Source: Ricordea florida (Eukaryota; Cnidaria; Anthozoa; Corallimorpharia; Ricordeidae). From it: a stretch of DNA of 64,000 bases. The first letter of the stretch is position 1; each line of letters starts with the position of its first letter. The notes under the pieces were generated by a model that saw only the letters and a list, made by a program, of their open reading frames with translations, had not been told where the DNA came from and searched no databases. The DNA lies in the NCBI GenBank assembly GCA_949710005.1, contig OX453282.1, forward strand, positions 22,698,341 to 22,762,340, in the 5' to 3' direction. This document shows, one piece after another, positions 9,819-17,090 of the stretch. Both the position numbers and the translations under genes were made by a program.

Positions 9819-11222
9819 ATGGATCAATCCCACGAAATAGATCTTTGGTCTGTTCTAAAAACAGCGTTTCCAAAAAAGACCGTAGAACATTTCGGTAAAA
9901 CCTTAGAAAAAATTAAATTTCCGAAACAGAGCAATTTCCCCGATGCCCTCCTTCTCCGTGTCGGAGCAACCTACCCCGTCCCTACCTTTCTGTTCTCTGA
10001 AACGGTCTCTGATATAGCACCGCTGCTTAGAGAGCTCGAGATCTTTGTTGACCCAAAAATTTCTTTCAAAGCAGGAGTCCGAGACATATGGAAAGAAACA
10101 ACTATTACACATCGCTCGGCAAAGGAGGCGCACCAATGGCTCTCTTCTCCGACGTATGAATATTGGCCTCAACAGCTGAACTTCGCCACATGGTGCGCAA
10201 CTGCGGGGTGTGGGGTGTCTATTACCGATTCGGCCAATAAAACCTTCCCGCCCATAGTTCAGGGGCTGCTTCGCTTCCACGTATACTTCACCGCCCGTCG
10301 TATCCTATTCGAGCTCGGCTGTCCCATCCCCGGAGACACTGGCTTCCAAAAAACAAACAACCCACTTCGCAAGTCCGCCTTTGAAAGCCTCTGCATCGAA
10401 TTCGGTCTGCCTAGAGCCCCGGACTTTCGCTGGAAGGGTGGTCGAAACCACGGGCTTGGAGACGTGTTCGTGGATTATCCGGTCGAAGGTCCAAAGAACG
10501 AGTACGTCATCCGCCGCTATGACACCGAGTCCAACACATGGCCAGATAGCTTGAACCTCTTCTCAGATGAGGGTGGGAAAAAGAATCAAGGTAATCTGTT
10601 GGCCTTTATCCGAAACGATGCCCACGGCGGAGCGCAATACAGCTGGTTTTCACCGAAAAAGGGTGAAGGTCTGACGGAGGCTGGCATGGGACGTCTCAAT
10701 CGTAGTATCGAGGCTTTGGTATATTGTGTTCTTGGCTCGCAAGTCAAAACACGGTCCACTATCGTAGGGGCGAGCGGCAGTGCTGTTGAGACTCGTCAAA
10801 TGTTCCGTCAACTACTAGAGGAGATCATCGTAGTAAACGATATCGCCGTCGGAATCCAGAACTATCAACGAGCTCTGTCCGACGCTCGAGCGCAGCTGAA
10901 TCTGGCTGTCGCCCCAGGGCTCTGGTTGCTCCCCAGCCGTCTTGTTATTAATTCAAACAGCGTTCTCGGGTACAACAACGAGCTCCAGAAAGCGACCAGC
11001 GATATGATTTTCGGGGTCAATCCTAACGTAAACGAGAGGACACATAAGCGCACGCCCGTTGCACCGAAAGCAAAAGCCCCAGCCCCCCGGCCACCGAAAA
11101 CAAAAGCCTCAGTCCCCCTGCAGTCGAAAACAAAAGCCCCCATTGCGCCGACTGCGCACGAGCGAAATCTAGCTGCAGTCACTGTTGTGGCCGCAGGTGC
11201 GACTTGGTGGTTGTTTAGGTAG
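9819..11222 (+). CDS. Conserved Polinton protein, about 467 residues, C-terminal membrane anchor
   Basis: The main body (residues about 100-360) contains phrases conserved among cnidarian Polintons as I remember them: LNFATWCATAGCGVS, GLLRFHVYFTARRILFELG, the SDEGG turn and AGMGRLNRSIEALVYCVLGSQ. Function is unknown. A low-complexity tail of repeated Ala/Pro/Lys units (APKAKAPAPRPPKTKAS and similar, about 410-445) follows, and then a final hydrophobic segment (VTVVAAGATWWLF) that looks like a tail anchor. It overlaps the stop region of the convergent gene 11215-12198 by 8 bp. The frame is intact. Confidence 0.75.
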   Translation: MDQSHEIDLWSVLKTAFPKKTVEHFGKTLEKIKFPKQSNFPDALLLRVGATYPVPTFLFSETVSDIAPLLRELEIFVDPKISFKAGVRDIWKETTITHRSAKEAHQWLSSPTYEYWPQQLNFATWCATAGCGVSITDSANKTFPPIVQGLLRFHVYFTARRILFELGCPIPGDTGFQKTNNPLRKSAFESLCIEFGLPRAPDFRWKGGRNHGLGDVFVDYPVEGPKNEYVIRRYDTESNTWPDSLNLFSDEGGKKNQGNLLAFIRNDAHGGAQYSWFSPKKGEGLTEAGMGRLNRSIEALVYCVLGSQVKTRSTIVGASGSAVETRQMFRQLLEEIIVVNDIAVGIQNYQRALSDARAQLNLAVAPGLWLLPSRLVINSNSVLGYNNELQKATSDMIFGVNPNVNERTHKRTPVAPKAKAPAPRPPKTKASVPLQSKTKAPIAPTAHERNLAAVTVVAAGATWWLFR

Positions 11223-12198
11223 ACTTCTTCTTGTAGCGCTCGATGAGAAACACGACCACGGCTACGATCAAGAGCCAGGTGTTTTTCGCTAAGAAACCAA
11301 CAACTTCTCCAGCCGTGCGGAATAGAAACGAGACAATGGAGCCTATGGCCCCAGGTAGTAGCCCCCCGATCTTTTTTCCGATGGCCTTCAGTCCCCGCCC
11401 TACCCCTTGCGCTACGCCGGCGAGCCCCCGCTGTAAAGCCCCCAAGATAATCCCAATGACCGTTCCAGCCGCTACGAGAAGCCCCAGGACCCCTACTCCG
11501 TATTTCTTGAAAATAGCCCGAACGCGGTCCCGCAGAGACATTCGCTCTTCCAAGGATTCACTTTCTCGCTCGAGTTCTTGAATCTCTTCCTCGCGCGCCG
11601 CAATCCGCGCCTCAGCGGCACGCCTATCTTCCGGTGAAGTATCGGTGGTGTCTCTTATCTCCTCGTCCTGTCGGTTTTGCTGCTCGAGCTCCTGAGTTCT
11701 GGCGTTATTACGTTCCAAGATCTCGTCCGTGGATGGGCCTAGACGTTCTTTCAATTCTTTAGAGAAGTTCTTCGTTAAAAATCCATCCACGGTTTTCAGT
11801 GGTCGCCACGTCGCGTTTTCGTTCAACACATCACGAATCACAGTACGACGATCCTCGCGCACGCCGATCTCGACTCCGTCAAGGTAGGGAAACTCGCTCT
11901 CCACCTCGAGCTTCGCATCTTCCAGCATTCTTTGTAGGATTGGCTTCCTAGTAACAGGGTTGGTCACCATCTTCGTTTTTGGTCGTGCCACCTGCAACAA
12001 GGTCGAAAACGACGTTTCTGCTGTGGCAGGCTCACGGGGACGACCTCGCGGTCTTAAGTCATACATCCCTAAGTGTTCTCCACCCTCTGGCAGATCGGCG
12101 GGGTCGAAGCTGGGGTTAACCCTCCCACCTTCAGCGCCGGCGGGCTCGGGATCGTCATCGGGGGGTATCAAAGGCATCTCATCAGGGTTGATATCCAT
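11215..12198 (-). CDS. Conserved Polinton coiled-coil membrane protein
   Basis: This encodes 327 residues. An acidic, proline-rich N terminus (about 1-60) is followed by a charged region and then a strong coiled coil at about 165-220 (ARIAAREEEIQELERESESL). The C-terminal third has glycine-rich hydrophobic segments (GVLGLLVAAGTVIGIILGA) and a last membrane helix (WLLIVAVVVFLIERY) before a lysine tail. Proteins of this architecture occur in Hydra and coral Polintons beside the capsid genes; the role is unknown. The ATG at 12198 has a tgtatagg motif about 15 nt upstream and is divergent from the major capsid gene at 12230. The frame is intact. Confidence 0.75.
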   Translation of the reverse strand: MDINPDEMPLIPPDDDPEPAGAEGGRVNPSFDPADLPEGGEHLGMYDLRPRGRPREPATAETSFSTLLQVARPKTKMVTNPVTRKPILQRMLEDAKLEVESEFPYLDGVEIGVREDRRTVIRDVLNENATWRPLKTVDGFLTKNFSKELKERLGPSTDEILERNNARTQELEQQNRQDEEIRDTTDTSPEDRRAAEARIAAREEEIQELERESESLEERMSLRDRVRAIFKKYGVGVLGLLVAAGTVIGIILGALQRGLAGVAQGVGRGLKAIGKKIGGLLPGAIGSIVSFLFRTAGEVVGFLAKNTWLLIVAVVVFLIERYKKKST

Positions 12199-12229
12199 TT
12201 TTGTTTTTACCTATACATACAAGAAAATT

Positions 12230-13491
12230 ATGGCGTGCATCTCCAAGAAGATTGACCCAAGGGAGGAGCCGCGAAATTTGATGGCTGCAAAAGGAAAGCG
12301 CGTCACCCACCGGTGGACCTTCTCTCCTAGCTCGGCGAAACCCAAAGAGACCTTGTACGTTGACATCCCCAGGCTTCCAAACGACACCGTCCTAGTCCCA
12401 GGCACCCTAGCCCTTATGGTCGAGGTGGAGTTAGGCGGAGCGTCTAAGCACGTCAACAATCGCGTTGTCGACAACCTGGGTCGCTGCTTGATTCGGCGAA
12501 GGAGCGTCAAGATGGGTCATAAAACCCTAGAGGACCTTGAGCGAGCTGACCTAGTTGGAGTGTTCTCCGACCTGTGGCTTTCCACCGAAGAGAGAGCCAA
12601 ACGTGTCGCTCAGGGGATACAGACAACCGAAGTCAACAAAATTTGCTCAAAAGCCAGAGACAAAGGTGATGCGGCGGGGGACGTAGCAAATGCCACGGCC
12701 TTCCCCAAGTATTGGATCCCACTGGATTTTGAGCTCCTGCGAACCCACGGCGCTCTCCATACGGCAAGTTTTCCACCGATTCGGTTGGTGCTTACACTCG
12801 CCGCACCTGAAGATGTCATCAAAAGCTCGGATCCGACCAAGGTTGGCACCTACGAGCTCAAAAACATCGAATTGGTGTACCAAGTCATCGAGTCGCTCAT
12901 TGTGGCGCAGCACGTCCCTAGCGTGGTTCTTTACAACCACACCTCGCACTTCAAAGTGGTATCCTTCTCGAAGGATAGCACTTCATTATCACGGATGATC
13001 ATTATCACGGTGACTCCATTATCACGGACATCATCCCCGTGCAATTAAAAAGCTTTGTGGGGGTCCTGTTCCTCTTTGTCAACCCGCACGCCTCGGGAGC
13101 TCGAGAAAGCGAAGTCTTCCTGAACCCTGACGTAACAAAGGTTCAGTTCGACTTAAACAATATCCCCGACACGCTGTACCGCAGCAGAATGCTCCCCGAA
13201 GATATTTTGGAGACCGCTCGATCAGGTGCAGAATGGTTGGTGCACCCTCCAAATACACACTCGGTGGTTCAGCCTACAGAGTTCTTCCTCAACAAATACG
13301 GGATCTTCATCGATCTACGCACGGCACGCGACCACCTCGTCCACGGCGATGGACAAACAGCACTCGGTCCTGGAAAAAATCTTCAGTTCCGGATCTATCG
13401 AAAGACCGGGGGCAGCGGTCATGTCAACTGCCACGTCTTCCTCCTAGGCGACGCAGCATTAGACCTAGGTAGCCAAGTCATCTACTATTAA
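12230..13491 (+). pseudogene. Polinton major capsid protein (double jelly roll), frame-broken
   Basis: ATG 12230 is preceded by a ctatacata box. The N-terminal half reads openly to about 13000 and carries strand-rich segments typical of the Polinton major capsid protein (RLPNDTVLVPGTLALMVEVE, LEDLERADLVGVFSDLWLS). The C-terminal half is open in another frame from about 13000 to 13491 (GVLFLFVNPHASGARESE, KTGGSGHVNCHVFLL). The frame changes around 12970-13035, where an imperfect 16-17 bp unit containing ttatcacgg occurs three times, so local slippage is the likely cause. The length of the two halves together fits the family. It would form the hexon-like shell; as it stands it cannot make a full protein. 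The ATPase gene follows 22 bp later. Confidence 0.85.
12985..13035 (+). repeat. Triple 16-17 bp repeat at the capsid frame break
   Basis: Three imperfect units, each containing cattatcacgg, sit head to tail exactly where the major capsid gene changes frame. Unequal unit lengths would shift the frame. Confidence 0.7.
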
Positions 13492-13501
13492 TCGCCTACC
13501 C

Positions 13502-13508
13502 TATATAG
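13502..13508 (+). promoter_or_regulatory. TATA-like motif before the packaging ATPase
   Basis: tatatag lies 5 nt before ATG 13514 and just after the capsid stop codon. Comparable motifs precede ATG 14164 (tatata 14155-14160), 14881 (tgtatag 14857-14863), 15311 (tgtatag 15299-15305) and 15981 (ctatag 15971-15976). Confidence 0.5.
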
Positions 13509-13513
13509 CCTAG

Positions 13514-14161
13514 ATGGATTTTCTCACCGACTTGATACCCGGCCACCTGCTTATAGTCGGTCCAACAGCTTCCGGGAAGTCGAGACTGGTTGTCGAAGCT
13601 CTCCGCGGACCTTTTCGAGGGAAGTTTCACGTCGTGTGCTTGATTTGCCCGACGTACGTCCACAACAAAACATATCGGGGATTTGCCCACAAAGACCCCG
13701 GCTTCGTAGCCCTGGCACCAGGGAACTCGGGCGGTGAGATTGAAAAGTGTCTTTGACTTTGCACCGCGGTGTTCGAAGGGCGTGGCCAGGTGTTGCTTAT
13801 TCTGGACGACTGCGCCGCCAGCGAAGACGTCAAAAAACAACGCAGCACTCTCGTAGAGCTGGCTTTCTCTGGCAGGCACAAGAATTTTTCAGTTTGGCTC
13901 CTGACCCAACAGTACACGAGTGTGGCAAAAGCCTTCCGGGAGAATGTATCCGCGACGTTGACTTTTTACAGTCCGAGCGAGCTCGATGGGAAAATACTTT
14001 GGGAAAACTACGGGGTAGGACATCCCAAGGAGGAGCGCCACCAAATGCTATCCGCGCTCAAGGAGCATCCGTACGCCAGACTTTGCTTCCGTCTCCGTCA
14101 TCCATTTGATATCGTGTTGGAAATCCCAGCTCCCAGCAAAATTGTTTCGGGAGATATATAG
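13514..14161 (+). pseudogene. Polinton packaging ATPase (FtsK/HerA-type), one in-frame TGA
   Basis: This is the predicted genome-packaging motor. The Walker A motif GPTASGKS is at residues 16-23. The Walker B region (VLLILDDC) lies early in the second half, followed by a sensor-like segment with LLTQQYTSVAK. The two halves (13514-13753 and 13757-14161) are in the same frame and are separated by a single TGA at 13754-13756. Length and motif order are otherwise normal for the Polinton ATPase. It sits in the usual place after the capsid gene, and a tatatag box lies just upstream. Confidence 0.85.
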
Positions 14162-14163
14162 CC

Positions 14164-14685
14164 ATGGAGGACGTGCTGGATGAAATTCTCCGCGAGGAAG
14201 GAATCACCTCGTACGACAACTGTCGGGAAGAACGTGAGGCACTTTCTATTCTGGCAGCCGCAGGCAACACCAAGGAGTACTTGGGGAAGGAGATGTCGCT
14301 GGGCGACGTCCACAAGCTCTCGATGAAGGAGGTTGCTTCGCTCCATCTTCGTTACCAGACGACCCTCGGAAAGCAGGTCGAGCGAAGTCTCTCTAGAGGC
14401 TTCTTAAAAGTCGCTTGCAAGGTGGTAAGCCGTGTGTTGGGAGCCGTAGGTAAGCAGCTGGATTCCGAGCAGGCTCTTTTAGAAGACCTCCAGCAGGATG
14501 CTCTGATCAGGCGTGAGTTGAGCTATGGAGCGGGCTGGATCGCGGTTCGTGGAGGCCACTTGGTGGCGCTAGTGGCTGCTCTGGCGCATGTAGGTTGCCA
14601 CACAGAGTCTGCGCCCCACGCTGGAAGCTCGACGGTCGCAGACCCAGATGACTCCGTCGCAGACAGCGGGCACGAAGACTGCTAG
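14164..14685 (+). CDS. Conserved small Polinton protein downstream of the ATPase
   Basis: This encodes 173 residues, starting 2 nt after the ATPase stop. The helical core, with KEYLGKEMSLGDVHKLS and a C-terminal alanine-rich helix (AVRGGHLVALVAALAHVG), matches a family that I remember in this position in cnidarian Polintons. Its function is unknown. The acidic tail from about residue 150 looks disordered. A tatata box overlaps the end of the ATPase gene. No break is seen. Confidence 0.65.
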   Translation: MEDVLDEILREEGITSYDNCREEREALSILAAAGNTKEYLGKEMSLGDVHKLSMKEVASLHLRYQTTLGKQVERSLSRGFLKVACKVVSRVLGAVGKQLDSEQALLEDLQQDALIRRELSYGAGWIAVRGGHLVALVAALAHVGCHTESAPHAGSSTVADPDDSVADSGHEDC

Positions 14686-14704
14686 CGATCCTCTTGCTGA
14701 TGCT

Positions 14705-14850
14705 GATAGACACGAGTATTTTACTGAAAGATACTAGTAATTTACTGATAGTTACTCAGAGTTTACTTATAATTACTCGTAGTTTACTGAAAGATACTAG
14801 TAATTTACTGATAGTTACTCGTAGTTTACTGAAAGATACTAGCAGTTTTT
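14705..14850 (+). repeat. Tandem repeat region in the Polinton plus-strand block
   Basis: Units built from gatactagtaatttactgata and gttactcgtagtttactgaa alternate through the gap between two genes. The segment is AT-rich within an otherwise GC-richer element, contains many agtaa and actga words, and holds no open frame. It could be slippage-generated or a regulatory or replication region. Confidence 0.7.
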
Positions 14851-14880
14851 GATGTTTGTATAGTATCTTGTCTGAAAGTG

Positions 14881-15237
14881 ATGGAAGATCGCATTACAGC
14901 ACCCCGAGAACCGACTAAACAGAAGAATCCTAATAGGATCGCGGCTGGTCGTGCCATCGCGGCTAGAAACAAAGCAGCTCGACAAGCTCTGGCTTGAGAG
15001 CAGGAACACGAGAGAGATAGCGAGCGCGAGGAACCACACCGAGCTACGACAACTGTCAATTGGGGGCTACTGATTGCCGCAGGGAGCCTCTTCGCCAGTC
15101 TGTATAGTCTGTATCTAGCGCATCTCAAGCAACCGCAGCAGCAGCCAAGTCTGCGACGCCCGGAGGGCCAGCTTACTCACCCGCCACCCGAGCCTGCGCG
15201 GCCTCGCGAAATTATGGAAACGCAGAAGCAGCCATAG
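14881..15237 (+). pseudogene. Small Polinton single-pass membrane protein, one in-frame TGA
   Basis: From ATG 14881 the frame encodes a basic N-terminal segment (NPNRIAAGRAIAARNKAARQ), meets a TGA at 14995-14997, and then continues in frame through a charged stretch, one hydrophobic helix (WGLLIAAGSLFASLYSLYLA) and a proline-rich tail up to TAG 15235-15237. The family, with a KNPxRVAAGxR-like basic motif plus a single membrane helix, is common in cnidarian Polintons. The tail is partly encoded by a 50-bp sequence that is repeated again just after the stop. A tgtatag box stands 17 nt before the ATG. Confidence 0.6.
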
Positions 15238-15285
15238 CTTACTCACCCGCCACCCGAGCCTGCGCGGCCTCGCGAAATTATGGAA
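15170..15285 (+). repeat. Direct repeat, two 50-bp copies 66 bp apart
   Basis: The copies at 15170-15219 and 15236-15285 are identical (agcttactcacccgccaccc to attatggaa). The 66-bp period is 22 codons, so the duplication kept the frame of the upstream gene, but a TAG lies between the copies. Confidence 0.85.
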
Positions 15286-15310
15286 TAGATTTTTGTATTG
15301 TATAGTCTCG

Positions 15311-15526
15311 ATGGACAACAAAGTCATCTCCACTGTTGTCGAAGCGGCAACTCTGACAGGCATTGCTGCAGGTATCGGTTGGGTGGGAAAAAAAGTTCTC
15401 AAAACGCCTATGATCTCGGATCCTTCCTCATCGATTGAAAACTACGCGAAGTGGGTTGCAGTTCTCTCAGGAGCGGTCGCAGCTAGGCAATACTTAGTTG
15501 ATAAAAAGATAATCCCAACTGAGTAG
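15311..15526 (+). CDS. Small hydrophobic conserved Polinton protein
   Basis: ATG 15311 follows a tgtatag box by 5 nt. The 71-residue product has a hydrophobic N-terminal half (VVEAATLTGIAAGIGWVGKK), the conserved phrase SDPSSSIENYAKW, and a second hydrophobic helix (VAVLSGAVAARQYL). It is a probable two-pass membrane protein of the type commonly found in this block of cnidarian Polintons. It ends 2 nt before the next gene. Intact. Confidence 0.65.
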   Translation: MDNKVISTVVEAATLTGIAAGIGWVGKKVLKTPMISDPSSSIENYAKWVAVLSGAVAARQYLVDKKIIPTE

Positions 15527-15528
15527 AG

Positions 15529-15942
15529 ATGGTAAGCATAGCAGTTATGGTGGGTGGGGCTATCTTAAACGCTACGGCCTTTGTAGGTGGTTCGTATCTC
15601 GCTCGGGCGCTTTCTGGGAAAGGTCCCGATGCAATGGCGGCTGAGCGGAAGCGCCACGACAAAGCCTTGGAGAAGTACCAGGCTGACTGGGCTGCCTTTC
15701 AGAAACGCCGCGAGAAGCTGGCAGATTGGGAAGTAGAGCAGGAACGCCTGCGCAATAGAGCTGACCAAGACACAGCCGTAACGAACCGCGCTCTTGACCT
15801 GTACGCTAAAACCACCACAGCGGTTGACGCCCCGCAATGGAGCGATTATTACCGTCCTTCGAGTTCCCAGCGAACGGGTGAATTGGCCTATGTAGGGGGT
15901 GGGATGCTCGCCATTGGGTATGCTGCTAGCCGATGGTTGTGA
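15529..15942 (+). CDS. Conserved Polinton protein with terminal hydrophobic segments and coiled coil
   Basis: This encodes 137 residues. It has an N-terminal hydrophobic stretch (MVSIAVMVGGAILNATAFVGG), a central charged helix suited to a coiled coil (about 38-85, KRHDKALEKYQADWAAFQK), the phrase WSDYYRPSSSQ and a C-terminal hydrophobic segment. I recognise the same order in Hydra and coral Polinton proteins just upstream of the integrase. Function unknown. The frame is intact. Confidence 0.65.
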   Translation: MVSIAVMVGGAILNATAFVGGSYLARALSGKGPDAMAAERKRHDKALEKYQADWAAFQKRREKLADWEVEQERLRNRADQDTAVTNRALDLYAKTTTAVDAPQWSDYYRPSSSQRTGELAYVGGGMLAIGYAASRWL

Positions 15943-15980
15943 GACCACAATAGCTTTTTTCGCGGTGGAGCTATAGACCA

Positions 15981-17090
15981 ATGGAAGAGAAGCCTGGCTC
16001 TGCCGCATTAGCGTCGGCGCTGGGCCCTTCGGGCGTCGGAGACTCTGCGACGGACTTAGTCCGCCTCCGGAGCAAGCTGTCTGGCATCTACTACAGCCCC
16101 CAGGGCTATTGGAAGGGGCACGCCGCGTCGAAGAAGTTGGCGGACGCGGCTGGCGTCTCTGAAGATACCGCCCGGGAGTGGCTAGAAAAACAGGCAATTT
16201 GGCAGATCTACCTGCCGCCTCCACAACGCATACCAAGGCCAAGGTTCAATGTCACAACACCAAACGAGGTTCATCAGGCCGATCTTCTATTTCTTCCCCA
16301 CGACCGACCTGGGAGAGGGCGGAAGCTTTACAAGTATGCTCTCACCGTGGTCGATGTTGCCTCGCGCTACAAGGAGGCTGAACCGTTGGCTTCCAAGGAA
16401 GCGAGAGAAGTTGCAGGAGCGTTGGAGCGCATCTACAAGCGAAGCCCTCTCGAGTGGCCCAAGCTACTTCAAGTCGATCCAGGAAAAGAGTTCATGGGAG
16501 CTGTATTACCGCTCCTAGCTCGCCACAATACCGAAGTCCGGCGTGGCCGCGTGGATATCCACCAAGACCAAGCGATCGTTGAGAGGTTTAACCGGACTCT
16601 AGCCGAGCGGTTGTTCGGTTACCAGTACGCCCAGGAGATGCTTCTTCCCGAAGGAGAAAGATCGGTACAGTGGGTGGTTCGGTTGCCTGCGGTTGTCGCG
16701 GCTTTGAACAACGAACCGACGCGGTTGATTGGAAAAAAACCGCAGGATGCCATCGAATCCAAATCGGTGGTACAAAAACCTTCCGCCGTTGTACCGGGGA
16801 GGGCGGTTGGTTTGTTGGAAGAGAGACTTTCCTCTGACGCCAGCGTACGATATTTATACCAGCCTGGTGAACAGGAGGGCGGGCGAAGACGTGCAACTGA
16901 TCCAATTTGGAGTCTCGAGGTTCTCGAGCAAGAACGCGCGATTGTTCGGCCTGGCGAGCCTGTGGTCTACTATCTCAGAGACGGACCCAAACGAGGCTTT
17001 GTCCGCGAAGAGCTGCAGGTAGTGCCGTGGAATACCGAATTACCTCCTGAAGGTGTACTCAAGGGGTTCGGTGTGAATCCCGTCGGGTAG
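15981..17090 (+). CDS. Polinton integrase (retrovirus-like, DDE)
   Basis: This encodes 369 residues. The retroviral-integrase core shows the catalytic triad at D101 (VHQADLLFL), D166 (QVDPGKEF) and E201 (AIVERFNRTL), with the expected D-to-E spacing of about 35. The N-terminal region has a helical segment rather than a clear HHCC finger. The C-terminal part (about 290-350) is beta-rich, like the chromo or SH3-like domains in this family. It would insert linear element DNA, producing the 6-bp duplication seen here. A ctatag box precedes the ATG. The last 51 bp overlap the 3' end of PolB on the other strand. No break is seen, so it may be the best preserved of the large genes. Confidence 0.93.
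   Translation: MEEKPGSAALASALGPSGVGDSATDLVRLRSKLSGIYYSPQGYWKGHAASKKLADAAGVSEDTAREWLEKQAIWQIYLPPPQRIPRPRFNVTTPNEVHQADLLFLPHDRPGRGRKLYKYALTVVDVASRYKEAEPLASKEAREVAGALERIYKRSPLEWPKLLQVDPGKEFMGAVLPLLARHNTEVRRGRVDIHQDQAIVERFNRTLAERLFGYQYAQEMLLPEGERSVQWVVRLPAVVAALNNEPTRLIGKKPQDAIESKSVVQKPSAVVPGRAVGLLEERLSSDASVRYLYQPGEQEGGRRRATDPIWSLEVLEQERAIVRPGEPVVYYLRDGPKRGFVREELQVVPWNTELPPEGVLKGFGVNPVG

Noticed and set aside
15565..16242. 225-codon minus-strand frame opposite the small proteins and integrase start
   Set aside because: Both genes on the plus strand have recognised family patterns; the antisense product is Pro/Ser/Arg-rich with no motif.
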